In this document: piece after piece, positions 15,817 to 23,831 of the stretch
Layout of the letters: each line of letters starts with the position of its first letter
How positions within the stretch are numbered: position 1 is the first letter of the stretch
Assembly: GCF_018141425.1 (NCBI RefSeq)
Contig: NZ_CP058561.1
Coordinates: 5,022,001-5,086,000, forward strand
Reading direction: 5' to 3'
DNA length: 64,000 bases
Source: Vallitalea guaymasensis
GTDB lineage: Bacteria > Bacillota > Clostridia > Lachnospirales > Vallitaleaceae
Program-made: the position numbers and the translations under genes
The notes under the pieces: model-generated
What the model saw: only the letters and a program-made list of their open reading frames with translations
Told to the model about the DNA's origin: nothing
The model's database searches: none

Positions 15817-17541
15817 ATGTTAAAGAGTCAAGAATTAAGATCATTAGCGCCAGAATTGGATTCTCTTAGAATTGGTTCTGGATGGAAAGTAGAAGAATTA
15901 GATAAACCACAGATTTTTGTTCAAAGCAGTTATGGGCACAGTCACCCAGGAAGTGCGCATTTAGATAAACTGGTAAAAGGTGTATGTGAAGGTGTATATG
16001 AAGAAGGTGGACGTCCAGCAAAATATTTTGTAACAGATATGTGTGATGGAGAAGCCCAAGGACATGATGGAATGAACTATTCATTAGCATCTAGAGAAAT
16101 GATAGCCAATATGATTGAGATACAATATCAGGCTACACCATTTGATGCAGGTGTATTCATTGCAAGTTGTGATAAATCCGTGCCAGCACATTTAATGGCT
16201 ATTGCTAGATTGGATGTGCCATCAGTAATATTACCAGGTGGAGTCATGAAAGCTGGTCCTGATACACTTACATTAGAGCAGATTGGTACTTATAGTGCTA
16301 TGTATCAAAGAAATGAAATAACCGAAGAAAAATATACTTATTATAAGCATAATGCATGTCCAAGTTGTGGAGCATGTTCTTTTATGGGGACAGCATGTAC
16401 TATGCAGATAATGGCAGAATCCTTAGGCTTAGCATTACCAGGGACATCATTAATCCCAGCAGTGGGAGAAGAGATAGAAGAAGTATCCGTAAGAGCAGGT
16501 AAACATGCTCTAAAATTAGCTGAGTTGGGATTGAAACCATCAACTATATTGACTAAAGAAGCATTTGAAAATGCAATTGTTATTCATGCTGCAATAGCCG
16601 GTTCTACCAATACTTTACTTCATATTCCTGCAATAGCACATGAAGTTGGAATTGATATTGCACCAGAATTATTTGATGAAATCCATAGAAGAGTACCTTA
16701 TATATTAAATATAAGACCAAGTGGATTTTATCCAGGAGAGTATTTCTGGTATGCAGGTGGTGTGCCAGGAGTAATGGAACAAGTTAAAGAATATTTACAT
16801 TTAGATGTTCTTACAGTAACAGGTAAAACTCTAGGCGAAAACTTAGAAGAATTAAAGAAAAACGGATATTATGAAAAATGTCACGAATATTTGAAAGAAC
16901 TTAATATCAAGCCTGAAGAGATTATCAAGAATAAAAATAATCCAATTCAAGCTCAGGGTGCCATTGCTATTTTAAAAGGTAATTTAGCGCCAGAAGGAGC
17001 AGTGGTGAAACATTCTGCAATATCCAAGAAACTAATGCAGGTAATTCTAAAAGCCAGACCTTTTGATAGTGAAGAAGAAGCTATAAAAGCGGTTCTAACA
17101 AAAGAAGTACAACCTGGTGATGCTGTATTCATCAGATATGAAGGACCAAAGGGTACAGGTATGCCTGAGATGTTCTATACAACAGAAGCCATTGCATCAG
17201 ATGAGGAGTTAGTAGAATCAATAGCTTTAATAACTGATGGTAGATATTCAGGAGCAACAAGAGGACCAGCCATAGGTCATGTTTCACCAGAAGCTTCAGA
17301 AGGTGGACCAATAGCACTAGTAGAAAAAGATGATTTGATTAAGATAGATATTCCAAACAGAGTTTTAAGCATTATTGGAGTAAATGGAGTAGAAAAATCT
17401 GAAGAAGAAATGACAGAAATTCTAAGAATGAGAAAAGATAAATGGCAAAAGCCAGCACCTAAATATACAAAAGGAGCATTAGGAGCATATACAGCCCTTG
17501 CGGTATCCCCTATGAAGGGTGGATATATGGACTGTAGATAA
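15817..17541 (+). CDS. IlvD/Edd family dehydratase (sugar-acid or dihydroxy-acid)
   Basis: A 574-residue member of the IlvD/Edd family of iron-sulfur dehydratases. Cluster and metal residues appear as TDMCDGEAQGHDGM (about residue 70), ASCDKSVPAH (about 124) and the CPSCGACSFMGTAC cluster motif (about 185-198). The family dehydrates 2,3-dihydroxy acids: IlvD in valine/isoleucine synthesis, others on gluconate, xylonate or arabinonate. The setting is a GntR/FCD regulator, four operators and a gluconate-permease remnant rather than ilv genes. This argues for a sugar-acid catabolic dehydratase, but the substrate is inference. GGAGGAG precedes the ATG. Confidence 0.85.
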   Translation: MLKSQELRSLAPELDSLRIGSGWKVEELDKPQIFVQSSYGHSHPGSAHLDKLVKGVCEGVYEEGGRPAKYFVTDMCDGEAQGHDGMNYSLASREMIANMIEIQYQATPFDAGVFIASCDKSVPAHLMAIARLDVPSVILPGGVMKAGPDTLTLEQIGTYSAMYQRNEITEEKYTYYKHNACPSCGACSFMGTACTMQIMAESLGLALPGTSLIPAVGEEIEEVSVRAGKHALKLAELGLKPSTILTKEAFENAIVIHAAIAGSTNTLLHIPAIAHEVGIDIAPELFDEIHRRVPYILNIRPSGFYPGEYFWYAGGVPGVMEQVKEYLHLDVLTVTGKTLGENLEELKKNGYYEKCHEYLKELNIKPEEIIKNKNNPIQAQGAIAILKGNLAPEGAVVKHSAISKKLMQVILKARPFDSEEEAIKAVLTKEVQPGDAVFIRYEGPKGTGMPEMFYTTEAIASDEELVESIALITDGRYSGATRGPAIGHVSPEASEGGPIALVEKDDLIKIDIPNRVLSIIGVNGVEKSEEEMTEILRMRKDKWQKPAPKYTKGALGAYTALAVSPMKGGYMDCR

Positions 17542-17578
17542 ATTATCTAGAAGGTAGATTAAGGACAGGACATAAGCG

Positions 17579-17746
17579 ATGTCAAATACAACAGTTCTAT
17601 TTTATGGTATACCACTATTAGCTAGTTTAGCTGTAACACATACTTTCATACCACCAACTCCTGGACCTGTAGCCGTAGCCGAGATAGTAAGTGCTGATCT
17701 AGGATGGGTTATTTTATTTGGATTTATCATAGGAATACCTACATGA
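17579..17746 (+). pseudogene. remnant of a GntP family gluconate permease
   Basis: A 55-codon frame opening with ATG encodes LPLLASLAVTHTF-like sequence (residues 12-24), then PPTPGPVAVAEI, DLGWVILFG and GIPT before a TGA. This matches a continuous internal segment of GntP-type gluconate transporters, in which these motifs normally begin more than 100 residues into a protein of about 440. Both the N-terminal part and everything after GIPT are missing, so it cannot be a working transporter. It begins 38 nt after the dehydratase gene, in the place where a permease of the same operon would be expected, and a terminator follows at once. Confidence 0.75.
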
Positions 17747-17786
17747 TAGATGATATGATATTTAGTTATTGTATCATCTATTTTTA
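17747..17786 (+). terminator. terminator after the dehydratase/permease-remnant unit
   Basis: TAGATGATA (17747-17755) pairs with TATCATCTA (17772-17780), followed by five T. Confidence 0.8.
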
Positions 17787-17945
17787 TATCCTATTCCATA
17801 GAAAAGTAATATTTTTTTATAACGGTTGCTTATTGCTAAGTATTATTTTATATTTTAATTGAAAATGTTTATTATCAATGTATAATAAGTTTATGTGATA
17901 ATTAGGAATTATTAAAATTCAAAAATATCAAAAGGGATGAATTAT

Positions 17946-18809
17946 ATGTTAAAGAAGGATATAATCACTGATAATCCAATAGAAAATATTAAAAGCATAT
18001 TTAGTGAGGTACCTTACAAATACCATTTTAAAATACATACCGCTTATAATATTGATGAAGTACCTTTGACATGGAAAATTGAAGACAATAGAAGAAATAA
18101 AGATTTTCATATAATATTTATTAAAGGTGGTAATGGTTATTATTATCTTAATGGTAAGGAAGAGCAATTGAAAAGAGGTAAGGTTATCTTTGTTAGTAAT
18201 GACTTTCCCCATAGTGCAATACCTGATAAATCTAATTTGCCTTCTATTATGCCTATTAGATTCGGATTATATGATAATAAAACTTTATGCCAGAGAGAAA
18301 ATTACTTCTCACATCCTTTTTCATATGCTTTTCATGCTAATGATATTATTAAGTATCAGAAACTATTTGAGAGATTATATCAGATAGCTAATGGTGACAG
18401 TGACTTATCAGATGAAATGTGTAATAGTATAATGACCCAGATATTTTATGAATTGGTCAATGATTATGAATGTGATAAGGAGTATAAAAAAGACAGTAGA
18501 ATAGAAAGTGTTAAAATCTACATAGATGAGAATCCTAGTAGCGTGTTTACTATTGATGATTTAGCTAAGTTGGCTAATCTATCAAAAAAACAGTTTACAA
18601 GGCTTTTTAATGTGCAATACAAAATATCACCATATCAATATATAATAAAGTCTAAAATAAGGTATGCAACATTTTTACTAGAGGAAACTGAAATGAGCGT
18701 AAAAGAGATTTCTAATTATCTAGGTTATCCTAATCAGTATTCTTTTTCTAAGCAGTTCAAGAAGTGTATGGGGTGTGCGCCTTCTTTGTGGAATCAAAGA
18801 AGAGCTTAA
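17946..18809 (+). CDS. AraC family transcriptional regulator
   Basis: The ATG at 17946 is 9 nt behind AAAGGG; the ATG at 17937 touches that site. The protein has 287 residues. The N-terminal half is a cupin-like ligand domain (DFHIIFIKGGNGYYYLNGKEE). Residues about 190-285 hold the two helix-turn-helix motifs of AraC proteins (SVFTIDDLAKLANLSKKQFTRLF and MSVKEISNYLGYPNQYSFSKQFKK). Such regulators usually activate a sugar-use operon beside them. Here the neighbours are the permease remnant upstream and small genes of unknown role downstream, so its target may have been lost. Confidence 0.9.
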   Translation: MLKKDIITDNPIENIKSIFSEVPYKYHFKIHTAYNIDEVPLTWKIEDNRRNKDFHIIFIKGGNGYYYLNGKEEQLKRGKVIFVSNDFPHSAIPDKSNLPSIMPIRFGLYDNKTLCQRENYFSHPFSYAFHANDIIKYQKLFERLYQIANGDSDLSDEMCNSIMTQIFYELVNDYECDKEYKKDSRIESVKIYIDENPSSVFTIDDLAKLANLSKKQFTRLFNVQYKISPYQYIIKSKIRYATFLLEETEMSVKEISNYLGYPNQYSFSKQFKKCMGCAPSLWNQRRA

Positions 18810-18865
18810 TATGATTATTAATAAATAATGGAAGTCTTGACCATGTTATTAAATAATATATCTAA

Positions 18866-18896
18866 AGCTGATTAAATGAGATAAACTTAATCAGCT
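18866..18896. terminator. perfect 10-bp hairpin after the AraC gene
   Basis: AGCTGATTAA and TTAATCAGCT form a perfect stem. Only a weak T-run (CTGTTT) follows on the plus strand, so termination is likely but not certain. It also lies downstream of the leftward gene ending at 18930. Confidence 0.5.
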
Positions 18897-18929
18897 CTGT
18901 TTGGGTTGGCTCTGAATAGTAATCATAAT

Positions 18930-19163
18930 TTAGACTGTTTTAGAAAATTTTGAACCAAATCTATAATTCTTGACAGCATTTTTTTTATGGATACTATTTG
19001 GTATGGTTTTTCTTTGTTTTTTGAATTTTTGTTTTAGATTGAAGATTTCTCTATCATAATGCATTTTTTCTATTAATTGTTCATTATTGACACAGTGTGG
19101 TAATCTAGAATTTTGTTTACTATCAAAGTCTATATCAATCATATGCATTATGATGATCTGCAT
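18930..19163 (-). CDS. small basic hypothetical protein
   Basis: A 77-residue protein rich in Lys and Arg in its second half (NLKQKFKKQRKTI, then SIHKKNAVKNYRFGSKFSK). It has no cysteine cluster or membrane segment. Its start overlaps the end of the preceding gene (19148-19435) by 16 nt, and AGGGATGGTG lies upstream, which supports translation. The charge would suit nucleic-acid binding, but I recognise no family. It forms a leftward pair with that gene and may belong to the same mobile segment as the recombinase. Confidence 0.45.
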   Translation of the reverse strand: MQIIIMHMIDIDFDSKQNSRLPHCVNNEQLIEKMHYDREIFNLKQKFKKQRKTIPNSIHKKNAVKNYRFGSKFSKTV

Positions 19164-19435
19164 CTTATCACCATCCCTTTATTCAGTCCAGACGGATCTT
19201 TCGAGAAATTCTTTAATAGTAAATATGATTCTTTGGAACTTAATTTGTCTGTTTTAATACCAATAATATACTCTACTGCGTCATTCCATTCGTATTCACT
19301 AAACTCATCTGGTAAAGGTAGATAGAATTGCAAGTATTTGTGAAACTTTTTTAATTGGAGATCTGATATATAATCACAATGCAACCTTTCTGCAATAACC
19401 TCCAATAATTCCTTTGGTTTAGTCGTTTTCTTCAT
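19148..19435 (-). CDS. small hypothetical protein
   Basis: A 95-residue mostly helical, soluble protein starting MKKTTKPKELLEVIAERL, with the segment FYLPLPDEFSEYEWNDAVEYI in the middle. AAGGAGGG sits 7-8 nt ahead of the ATG, a strong translation signal. I do not recognise a domain. The gene lies downstream of a serine recombinase on the same strand, separated by 250 bp that carries a pair of inverted repeats, and overlaps the next small gene. It could be cargo or an accessory gene of a small mobile or invertible unit. Confidence 0.55.
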   Translation of the reverse strand: MKKTTKPKELLEVIAERLHCDYISDLQLKKFHKYLQFYLPLPDEFSEYEWNDAVEYIIGIKTDKLSSKESYLLLKNFSKDPSGLNKGMVIRCRSS

Positions 19436-19474
19436 AAACTGCCCTCCTTCGCATAAAACTATAAATAGTTATAT

Positions 19475-19502
19475 CTAAAAAGAGGTATAAATAATCTTTT
19501 GT
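19475..19502. repeat. left inverted repeat beside the recombinase gene
   Basis: CTAAAAAGAGGTATAAATAATC plus TTTTGT. Its reverse complement recurs at 19604-19634 with one-base gaps (ATTATTTTATACCC, then TTTTTTAG). The two copies face each other across about 100 bp. The core also has short internal symmetry (AAAAGA...TCTTTT), as in recombinase crossover sites. Confidence 0.65.
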
Positions 19503-19603
19503 TACACAAAGTAGAAATAGTGTATCAATAAGTCGAAATATGTTTACATAGTTTTTAAAGGATAATTCATCGAAAATAATATCGAATTTGATTGAATTTT
19601 ATC

Positions 19604-19634
19604 ACAAAACAGATTATTTTATACCCTTTTTTAG
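19604..19634. repeat. right inverted repeat beside the recombinase gene
   Basis: ACAAAACAGATTATTTTATACCC and TTTTTTAG, the inverted partner of 19475-19502. It ends about 50 bp from the 3' end of the serine recombinase gene. Confidence 0.65.
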
Positions 19635-19685
19635 TATATCACAGCTGATACTTAATGTCTACATTATGTGGCAAATTTTGCCATT

Positions 19686-20276
19686 TCATTGTTTTGCACG
19701 ACGTAAAAATGTTTGGTAACTTATATTTAATATTTTACCAGCTTTTCTAGCTGATATTTTTCCTTCCTTCCATTGCTTTTTCAGATTAAAAAACTCTTTT
19801 GGCATCTCTAGTTGTGGTGGTCCGAATTTTACTCCTCGTGCTTTTGCTGCTGCAATTCCTTCTGCTTGCCTTTGGCGAATTCTCTCTCTTTCTGTCTGTG
19901 CTACATAAGAAAGCAATTGCAAAACGATATCTGAAATTAGTACTCCTGTAAGATCTTTCTCTTTTCTTGTATCTAGTAAGGGCATGTCTAAGACTACTAT
20001 AGCAGCACATTTTTCCTTGGTAATAATTCTCCATTGTTCAAGTATTTCCTCGTAATTTCTACCTAACCTATCAATGCTTTTTAAAACTAGAGTATCATCT
20101 GGTTTAAGTTTTTTTAACAACTTTTTATATCCGGGTCTATTAAAATCTTTTCCTGACTGTTTGTCGATTACTATCCGATCAGCTAACAATCCAAAATTTT
20201 TCATGGCTATTACCTGACGTTCCTCATTCTGATCTTTAGTAGATACTCTTACATATCCGTAAATTTGATTATTCAT
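19686..20276 (-). CDS. serine recombinase (resolvase/invertase family)
   Basis: A 196-residue small serine recombinase. YGYVRVSTKDQ carries the nucleophile serine at residue 12. DRLGRNYEEI (about 69-78) holds the catalytic arginines, and the E-helix region ends with AQTERERIRQRQAEGIAAAKARGV. The C-terminal 45 residues form a helix-turn-helix (ISARKAGKILNISYQTFLRRAK). Length and layout match Tn3-type resolvases and Hin-type invertases, not the large transposon integrases. It could resolve a plasmid or transposon or invert a nearby segment; the inverted repeats just downstream favour the latter. Confidence 0.92.
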   Translation of the reverse strand: MNNQIYGYVRVSTKDQNEERQVIAMKNFGLLADRIVIDKQSGKDFNRPGYKKLLKKLKPDDTLVLKSIDRLGRNYEEILEQWRIITKEKCAAIVVLDMPLLDTRKEKDLTGVLISDIVLQLLSYVAQTERERIRQRQAEGIAAAKARGVKFGPPQLEMPKEFFNLKKQWKEGKISARKAGKILNISYQTFLRRAKQ

Positions 20277-20632
20277 AAAAATCCTCCTTTAAAATTATTT
20301 ATGTAATTTTTTATAATTTTAATTTGAAGTTAAAGTAGTATTATTTACCTATAAAACTATATTTTACCATTATTTTATGTAATTATGTACAATGTTTTAA
20401 TGTTTATTATTTTTAATATAATAGCAATTAATTTATGCTTTTTAAGCATATGAAATAATTGATGGAAACGGCTAATTAATTATGAACAATTACATTGTTT
20501 TGAAAAAAACAAATATACTTTATAAAATAATAAAATATTTATTATATGCTATATATTATTTGTTATTGTATTTACAAAACAATTTCTGTGTAGTATTATC
20601 ATATAAAATTTATATGATGAGGAGAAAATATA

Positions 20633-21676
20633 ATGAAGAAAAATATTGCTTTACTTATTCTAATCTTATTAATTACTAATATTAACAATACTGTGACTTA
20701 TGCTCATGATACTAACTGTAATCCAAAACCGTTACATGCTTATACAGATCATCATGTACATATGATGAGTGAGGAATTCTCAGAAGTATTTAAAACATTG
20801 TTGGGTACTGATACATATATTGATATTCCTATTGAAGAAGTTTCAGGTGAAAAAATAGTATCTTTATTAGATGAAGCAAATATGAATAAAGCTTTTGTAC
20901 TATCTAATAGTTATATTTATGGTATGGATCAAGTTCAAGATTCTAATGAATATGAGAATGTTAAAAAAGAGAATAATTATTTAGCTAATGAAGTTGCAAA
21001 ATATCCTGACAGATTAATAGGATTTTTTAGTGTTAATCCTTTAAAAGATTATGCTATAAGTGAGATTGATAGATGTTATGATGAATTAGGATTATCAGGG
21101 TTAAAGTTACATTTTACAAATTCTGATGTTGATTTAAGGAATCCAGAGCATCTTATAAAAATAAAACAATTGTTCACACATGTTTCAGAAAAAGGAATCC
21201 CTATTTTATTACATTTCAGAAGTAGAAGTCCAGAGTTTGGAAAGGAAGATGCTGAGATATTAATAGATAATGTAATATCTGAAATTCCTAATTTAAAGCT
21301 ACAGATTGCTCATTTGGGGGGATGGGGTAGTTTTGATAGATCCGCTAAAGAAGTATTTGCTACATTTATTGAAAAATATAATTCAAACCCTTATCTAAAA
21401 AAAGAAAATATTTATTTTGATATTTCAGGAGTAATTGTAACTGATAGAGAAAAAGAATTAGGATTGGATGTAACAACTGAAGAAGATTTAAAAAAACTAG
21501 CTAGGATGTTGAAAGAATGGGGATTAGATAATATTGTATTCGGAACAGATTACCAATATCAAACTCAAACTGGTTATTTGGAATATATGAAAACTTATCT
21601 ACCTCTAGCTAATTATGAAATTCAAAATATATTAAATAATGATTTGTCTAAGATATTTTTTAATTGTGAAGAGTGA
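20633..21676 (+). CDS. secreted amidohydrolase family metal-dependent hydrolase
   Basis: A 347-residue protein with AGGAG ahead of the ATG. An N-terminal signal peptide (MKKNIALLILILLITNINNTVTYA) is followed by an amidohydrolase-2 type TIM barrel. TDHHVHMMS holds the first HxH metal motif. GLKLHF and LLHFRSRSP follow the strands that supply later metal ligands. IAHLGGWGSFD and FGTDYQYQT (with the catalytic Asp) finish the site. Most relatives are cytoplasmic decarboxylases or lactonases acting on aromatic or cyclic acids; an exported form is less usual. A strong terminator follows, so it is monocistronic. Confidence 0.85.
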   Translation: MKKNIALLILILLITNINNTVTYAHDTNCNPKPLHAYTDHHVHMMSEEFSEVFKTLLGTDTYIDIPIEEVSGEKIVSLLDEANMNKAFVLSNSYIYGMDQVQDSNEYENVKKENNYLANEVAKYPDRLIGFFSVNPLKDYAISEIDRCYDELGLSGLKLHFTNSDVDLRNPEHLIKIKQLFTHVSEKGIPILLHFRSRSPEFGKEDAEILIDNVISEIPNLKLQIAHLGGWGSFDRSAKEVFATFIEKYNSNPYLKKENIYFDISGVIVTDREKELGLDVTTEEDLKKLARMLKEWGLDNIVFGTDYQYQTQTGYLEYMKTYLPLANYEIQNILNNDLSKIFFNCEE

Positions 21677-21741
21677 AAAGAGGCAGAGGTAACTTTTCTT
21701 GAAAAGTGTATTGATAATATTGTCATAAATTTATAAACTTA

Positions 21742-21786
21742 AAATAGATGTATCTCATTAAGAAATTTGAGATACATCTATTTTAT
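21742..21786 (+). terminator. rho-independent terminator after the amidohydrolase
   Basis: AAATAGATG-TATCTCA pairs with TGAGATA-CATCTATTT over 16 bp, with a 10-nt loop and T-rich tail. The symmetric A/T flanks would also work leftward. Confidence 0.9.
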
Positions 21787-21959
21787 TATTTGATTATTTA
21801 ATGTCAAATATATTTTTAATTATCCTTAGTTATTTTATCATCAAATAAAATTTTTAAAAAAACTATTATGTTATAATAATATATTGACTTTTAAACTTAC
21901 ATAATTATACTCAAAAAAATAATATATCAAAGGGTGGGATAAAAAAATGAGTGATTGCT

Positions 21960-23711
21960 ATGTTTAGAGTTAAAAGATTCAGTACCAAATTACTGATTAG
22001 TTATCTAGTCATTATCTGTTTATTCATTATAGTTAGTGCTGCTTTCATTTATGACCAGTTCTATAAGACCTTAGATCAGCAAACTGCTAATTTTGTATTT
22101 GAGATATTGGATAGTGAGTCAACTAGTTTAAATGAAACTACTGCTCATATGGAAAGTATTATACTAGGTATTTCTGTTAATAGTACTTTGAATGAATTCA
22201 TTAGGAGTGCCAGTACATACAGTGATAAAGAGTACACTGATAACTATAGTAATACAGTTGAACCATTATTAGATTGGATAGTCAAATCTAATAACGAAAT
22301 AAGCAGGATAAATATGTTTACAACCAACACACATATTCATGATGTAGGGTATTTCTTTAATTATAATCAATATATGAAAGAAGGTTGGTTTCCAGAGGAA
22401 GTACAAGAACAACAATTATACCAGACCTATTGGGATAAGATGCATAGACACAGAGATTATCTAAAAGTAAATTCAAGTGATGGTTATGTATATTCATTGT
22501 TTTACTGGTATGAAATAGGAGATAATAAAGCACTTATTGAATTTGAGATCAGTACTAACATACTTTTTAGCAGTTTAAAAGATTATTCTATCAGCAAATC
22601 AGGTTATATAACAATCTATGACTTTCCACTTAATCGTTTTCTAAAGGATGACCCAATATTAAATTATCTAAGAACTAACCAAGAATTTATATTAGCTTTA
22701 CAAGAAAATGAAAAAGGTATTTACCATTTCAATTATGAAGATATAGATTACGAAGCATTTTTTAATCAAGCTAACATCACAGGAAGTTATCTTATAACAA
22801 TTATACCTGAAAAGGAAATCAAGAATCTAATACCTGTTAATAAAAATATAGTGTATTTTTTATCTGGATTCGTAATCATTATCATAGGACTTGCAATCAT
22901 CTTTCAAAGAAGTTTTGCCAGTAGAATTGTTTCTGTACAAAAGGCAATAAAGCAAGTAGAAAAAGGAGATTTTTCAATACATATTCCTGTTAAAGGAAAA
23001 GATGAGATTGATATGTTGGCTAATGACTTCAATATCATGGCAACTAAAATAGAAGATTTAATCAATAAAGTATATGTATCTGAAATTGAAAGAAAGCAAG
23101 CCGAGCTTTTCGCCTTACAATCACAGATTCGTCCACATTTTATTTACAATACCCTAGAAAGTATAAGAATGCTAGCAGAGATTAATGACGAAGAGGAAAT
23201 ATCTTCAGGGTTAATGGCACTTGGACAGTTGATTCGTTCTAAGAACCATAGTTCAGAAGACCTTATTACCATAAAAGATGAAATAAAGACAGTAGAGAAC
23301 TATATCACAGTAGAAAATATTACTCATAATAATAGAATTCATTTTCAGGTTGATGTAGATGAAAACATAGAATCATTAAAAATCATAAATATGATATTAC
23401 AACCTATCCTAGAAAACTCAATAATTCATGGATTCAACAGTGGATATGATTTGAATATTACGATGGGTATAAAAACGGACGGTAAGATGTTACAAATCAC
23501 TGTAGATGATGATGGACTTGGTGTGGATAACGACAGATTGATAGAATTAAAAAACAGCTTATTAGAAATGAAATATAACAAGAATATCAGCATCGGTTTG
23601 ATTAATGTTCAAAAGAGAATAAAACTTTACTTTGGAGAAGCTTACGGTATAGAGGTTATACAATTAGAGAAAGGATTGCGTGTAGTAATTAAATTGCCGG
23701 TTATTAGCTAA
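21960..23711 (+). CDS. YesM-like sensor histidine kinase
   Basis: About 583 residues. A first membrane helix (about 8-31) and a second (about 298-318) flank an extracellular dCACHE-like sensor of some 260 residues. A HAMP domain follows (VEKGDFSIHIPVKGKDEIDML). The His_kinase core has LQSQIRPHFIYNTLE with the phospho-accepting His, and the ATPase has LQPILENSIIHGF (N box) and VDDDGLGVDN (G1). It should phosphorylate the regulator encoded next in response to a sugar or its binding protein. The start is unclear: the best ribosome binding site, AGGGTGGG, fits an ATG at 21947 in another frame (a 6-codon ORF overlapping this start); GTG 21951 is an in-frame option. Confidence 0.92.
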   Translation: MFRVKRFSTKLLISYLVIICLFIIVSAAFIYDQFYKTLDQQTANFVFEILDSESTSLNETTAHMESIILGISVNSTLNEFIRSASTYSDKEYTDNYSNTVEPLLDWIVKSNNEISRINMFTTNTHIHDVGYFFNYNQYMKEGWFPEEVQEQQLYQTYWDKMHRHRDYLKVNSSDGYVYSLFYWYEIGDNKALIEFEISTNILFSSLKDYSISKSGYITIYDFPLNRFLKDDPILNYLRTNQEFILALQENEKGIYHFNYEDIDYEAFFNQANITGSYLITIIPEKEIKNLIPVNKNIVYFLSGFVIIIIGLAIIFQRSFASRIVSVQKAIKQVEKGDFSIHIPVKGKDEIDMLANDFNIMATKIEDLINKVYVSEIERKQAELFALQSQIRPHFIYNTLESIRMLAEINDEEEISSGLMALGQLIRSKNHSSEDLITIKDEIKTVENYITVENITHNNRIHFQVDVDENIESLKIINMILQPILENSIIHGFNSGYDLNITMGIKTDGKMLQITVDDDGLGVDNDRLIELKNSLLEMKYNKNISIGLINVQKRIKLYFGEAYGIEVIQLEKGLRVVIKLPVIS

Positions 23712-23734
23712 GCTGTACATGGGTACAGCTTTTA
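23710..23734 (+). terminator. short hairpin between kinase and regulator
   Basis: AAGCTGTAC/GTACAGCTT, 9 bp with a 4-nt loop and a short T-run, overlapping the end of the kinase gene. It is probably a partial terminator that lowers regulator expression. Confidence 0.55.
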
Positions 23735-23831
23735 TAATCCAAATATATTCCACTAAATCTAAAGAATCAACACTTAATTATACAGTCTTAAGATTTATAC
23801 TAAAAATAATAATATGAATGTAGGTGATAGA

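Noticed and set aside
20482-20679. 65-codon ORF before the amidohydrolase gene
   Set aside because: No ribosome binding site, very biased I/Y/L/K/N composition typical of AT-rich non-coding DNA, and it overlaps the well-supported amidohydrolase start in another frame.
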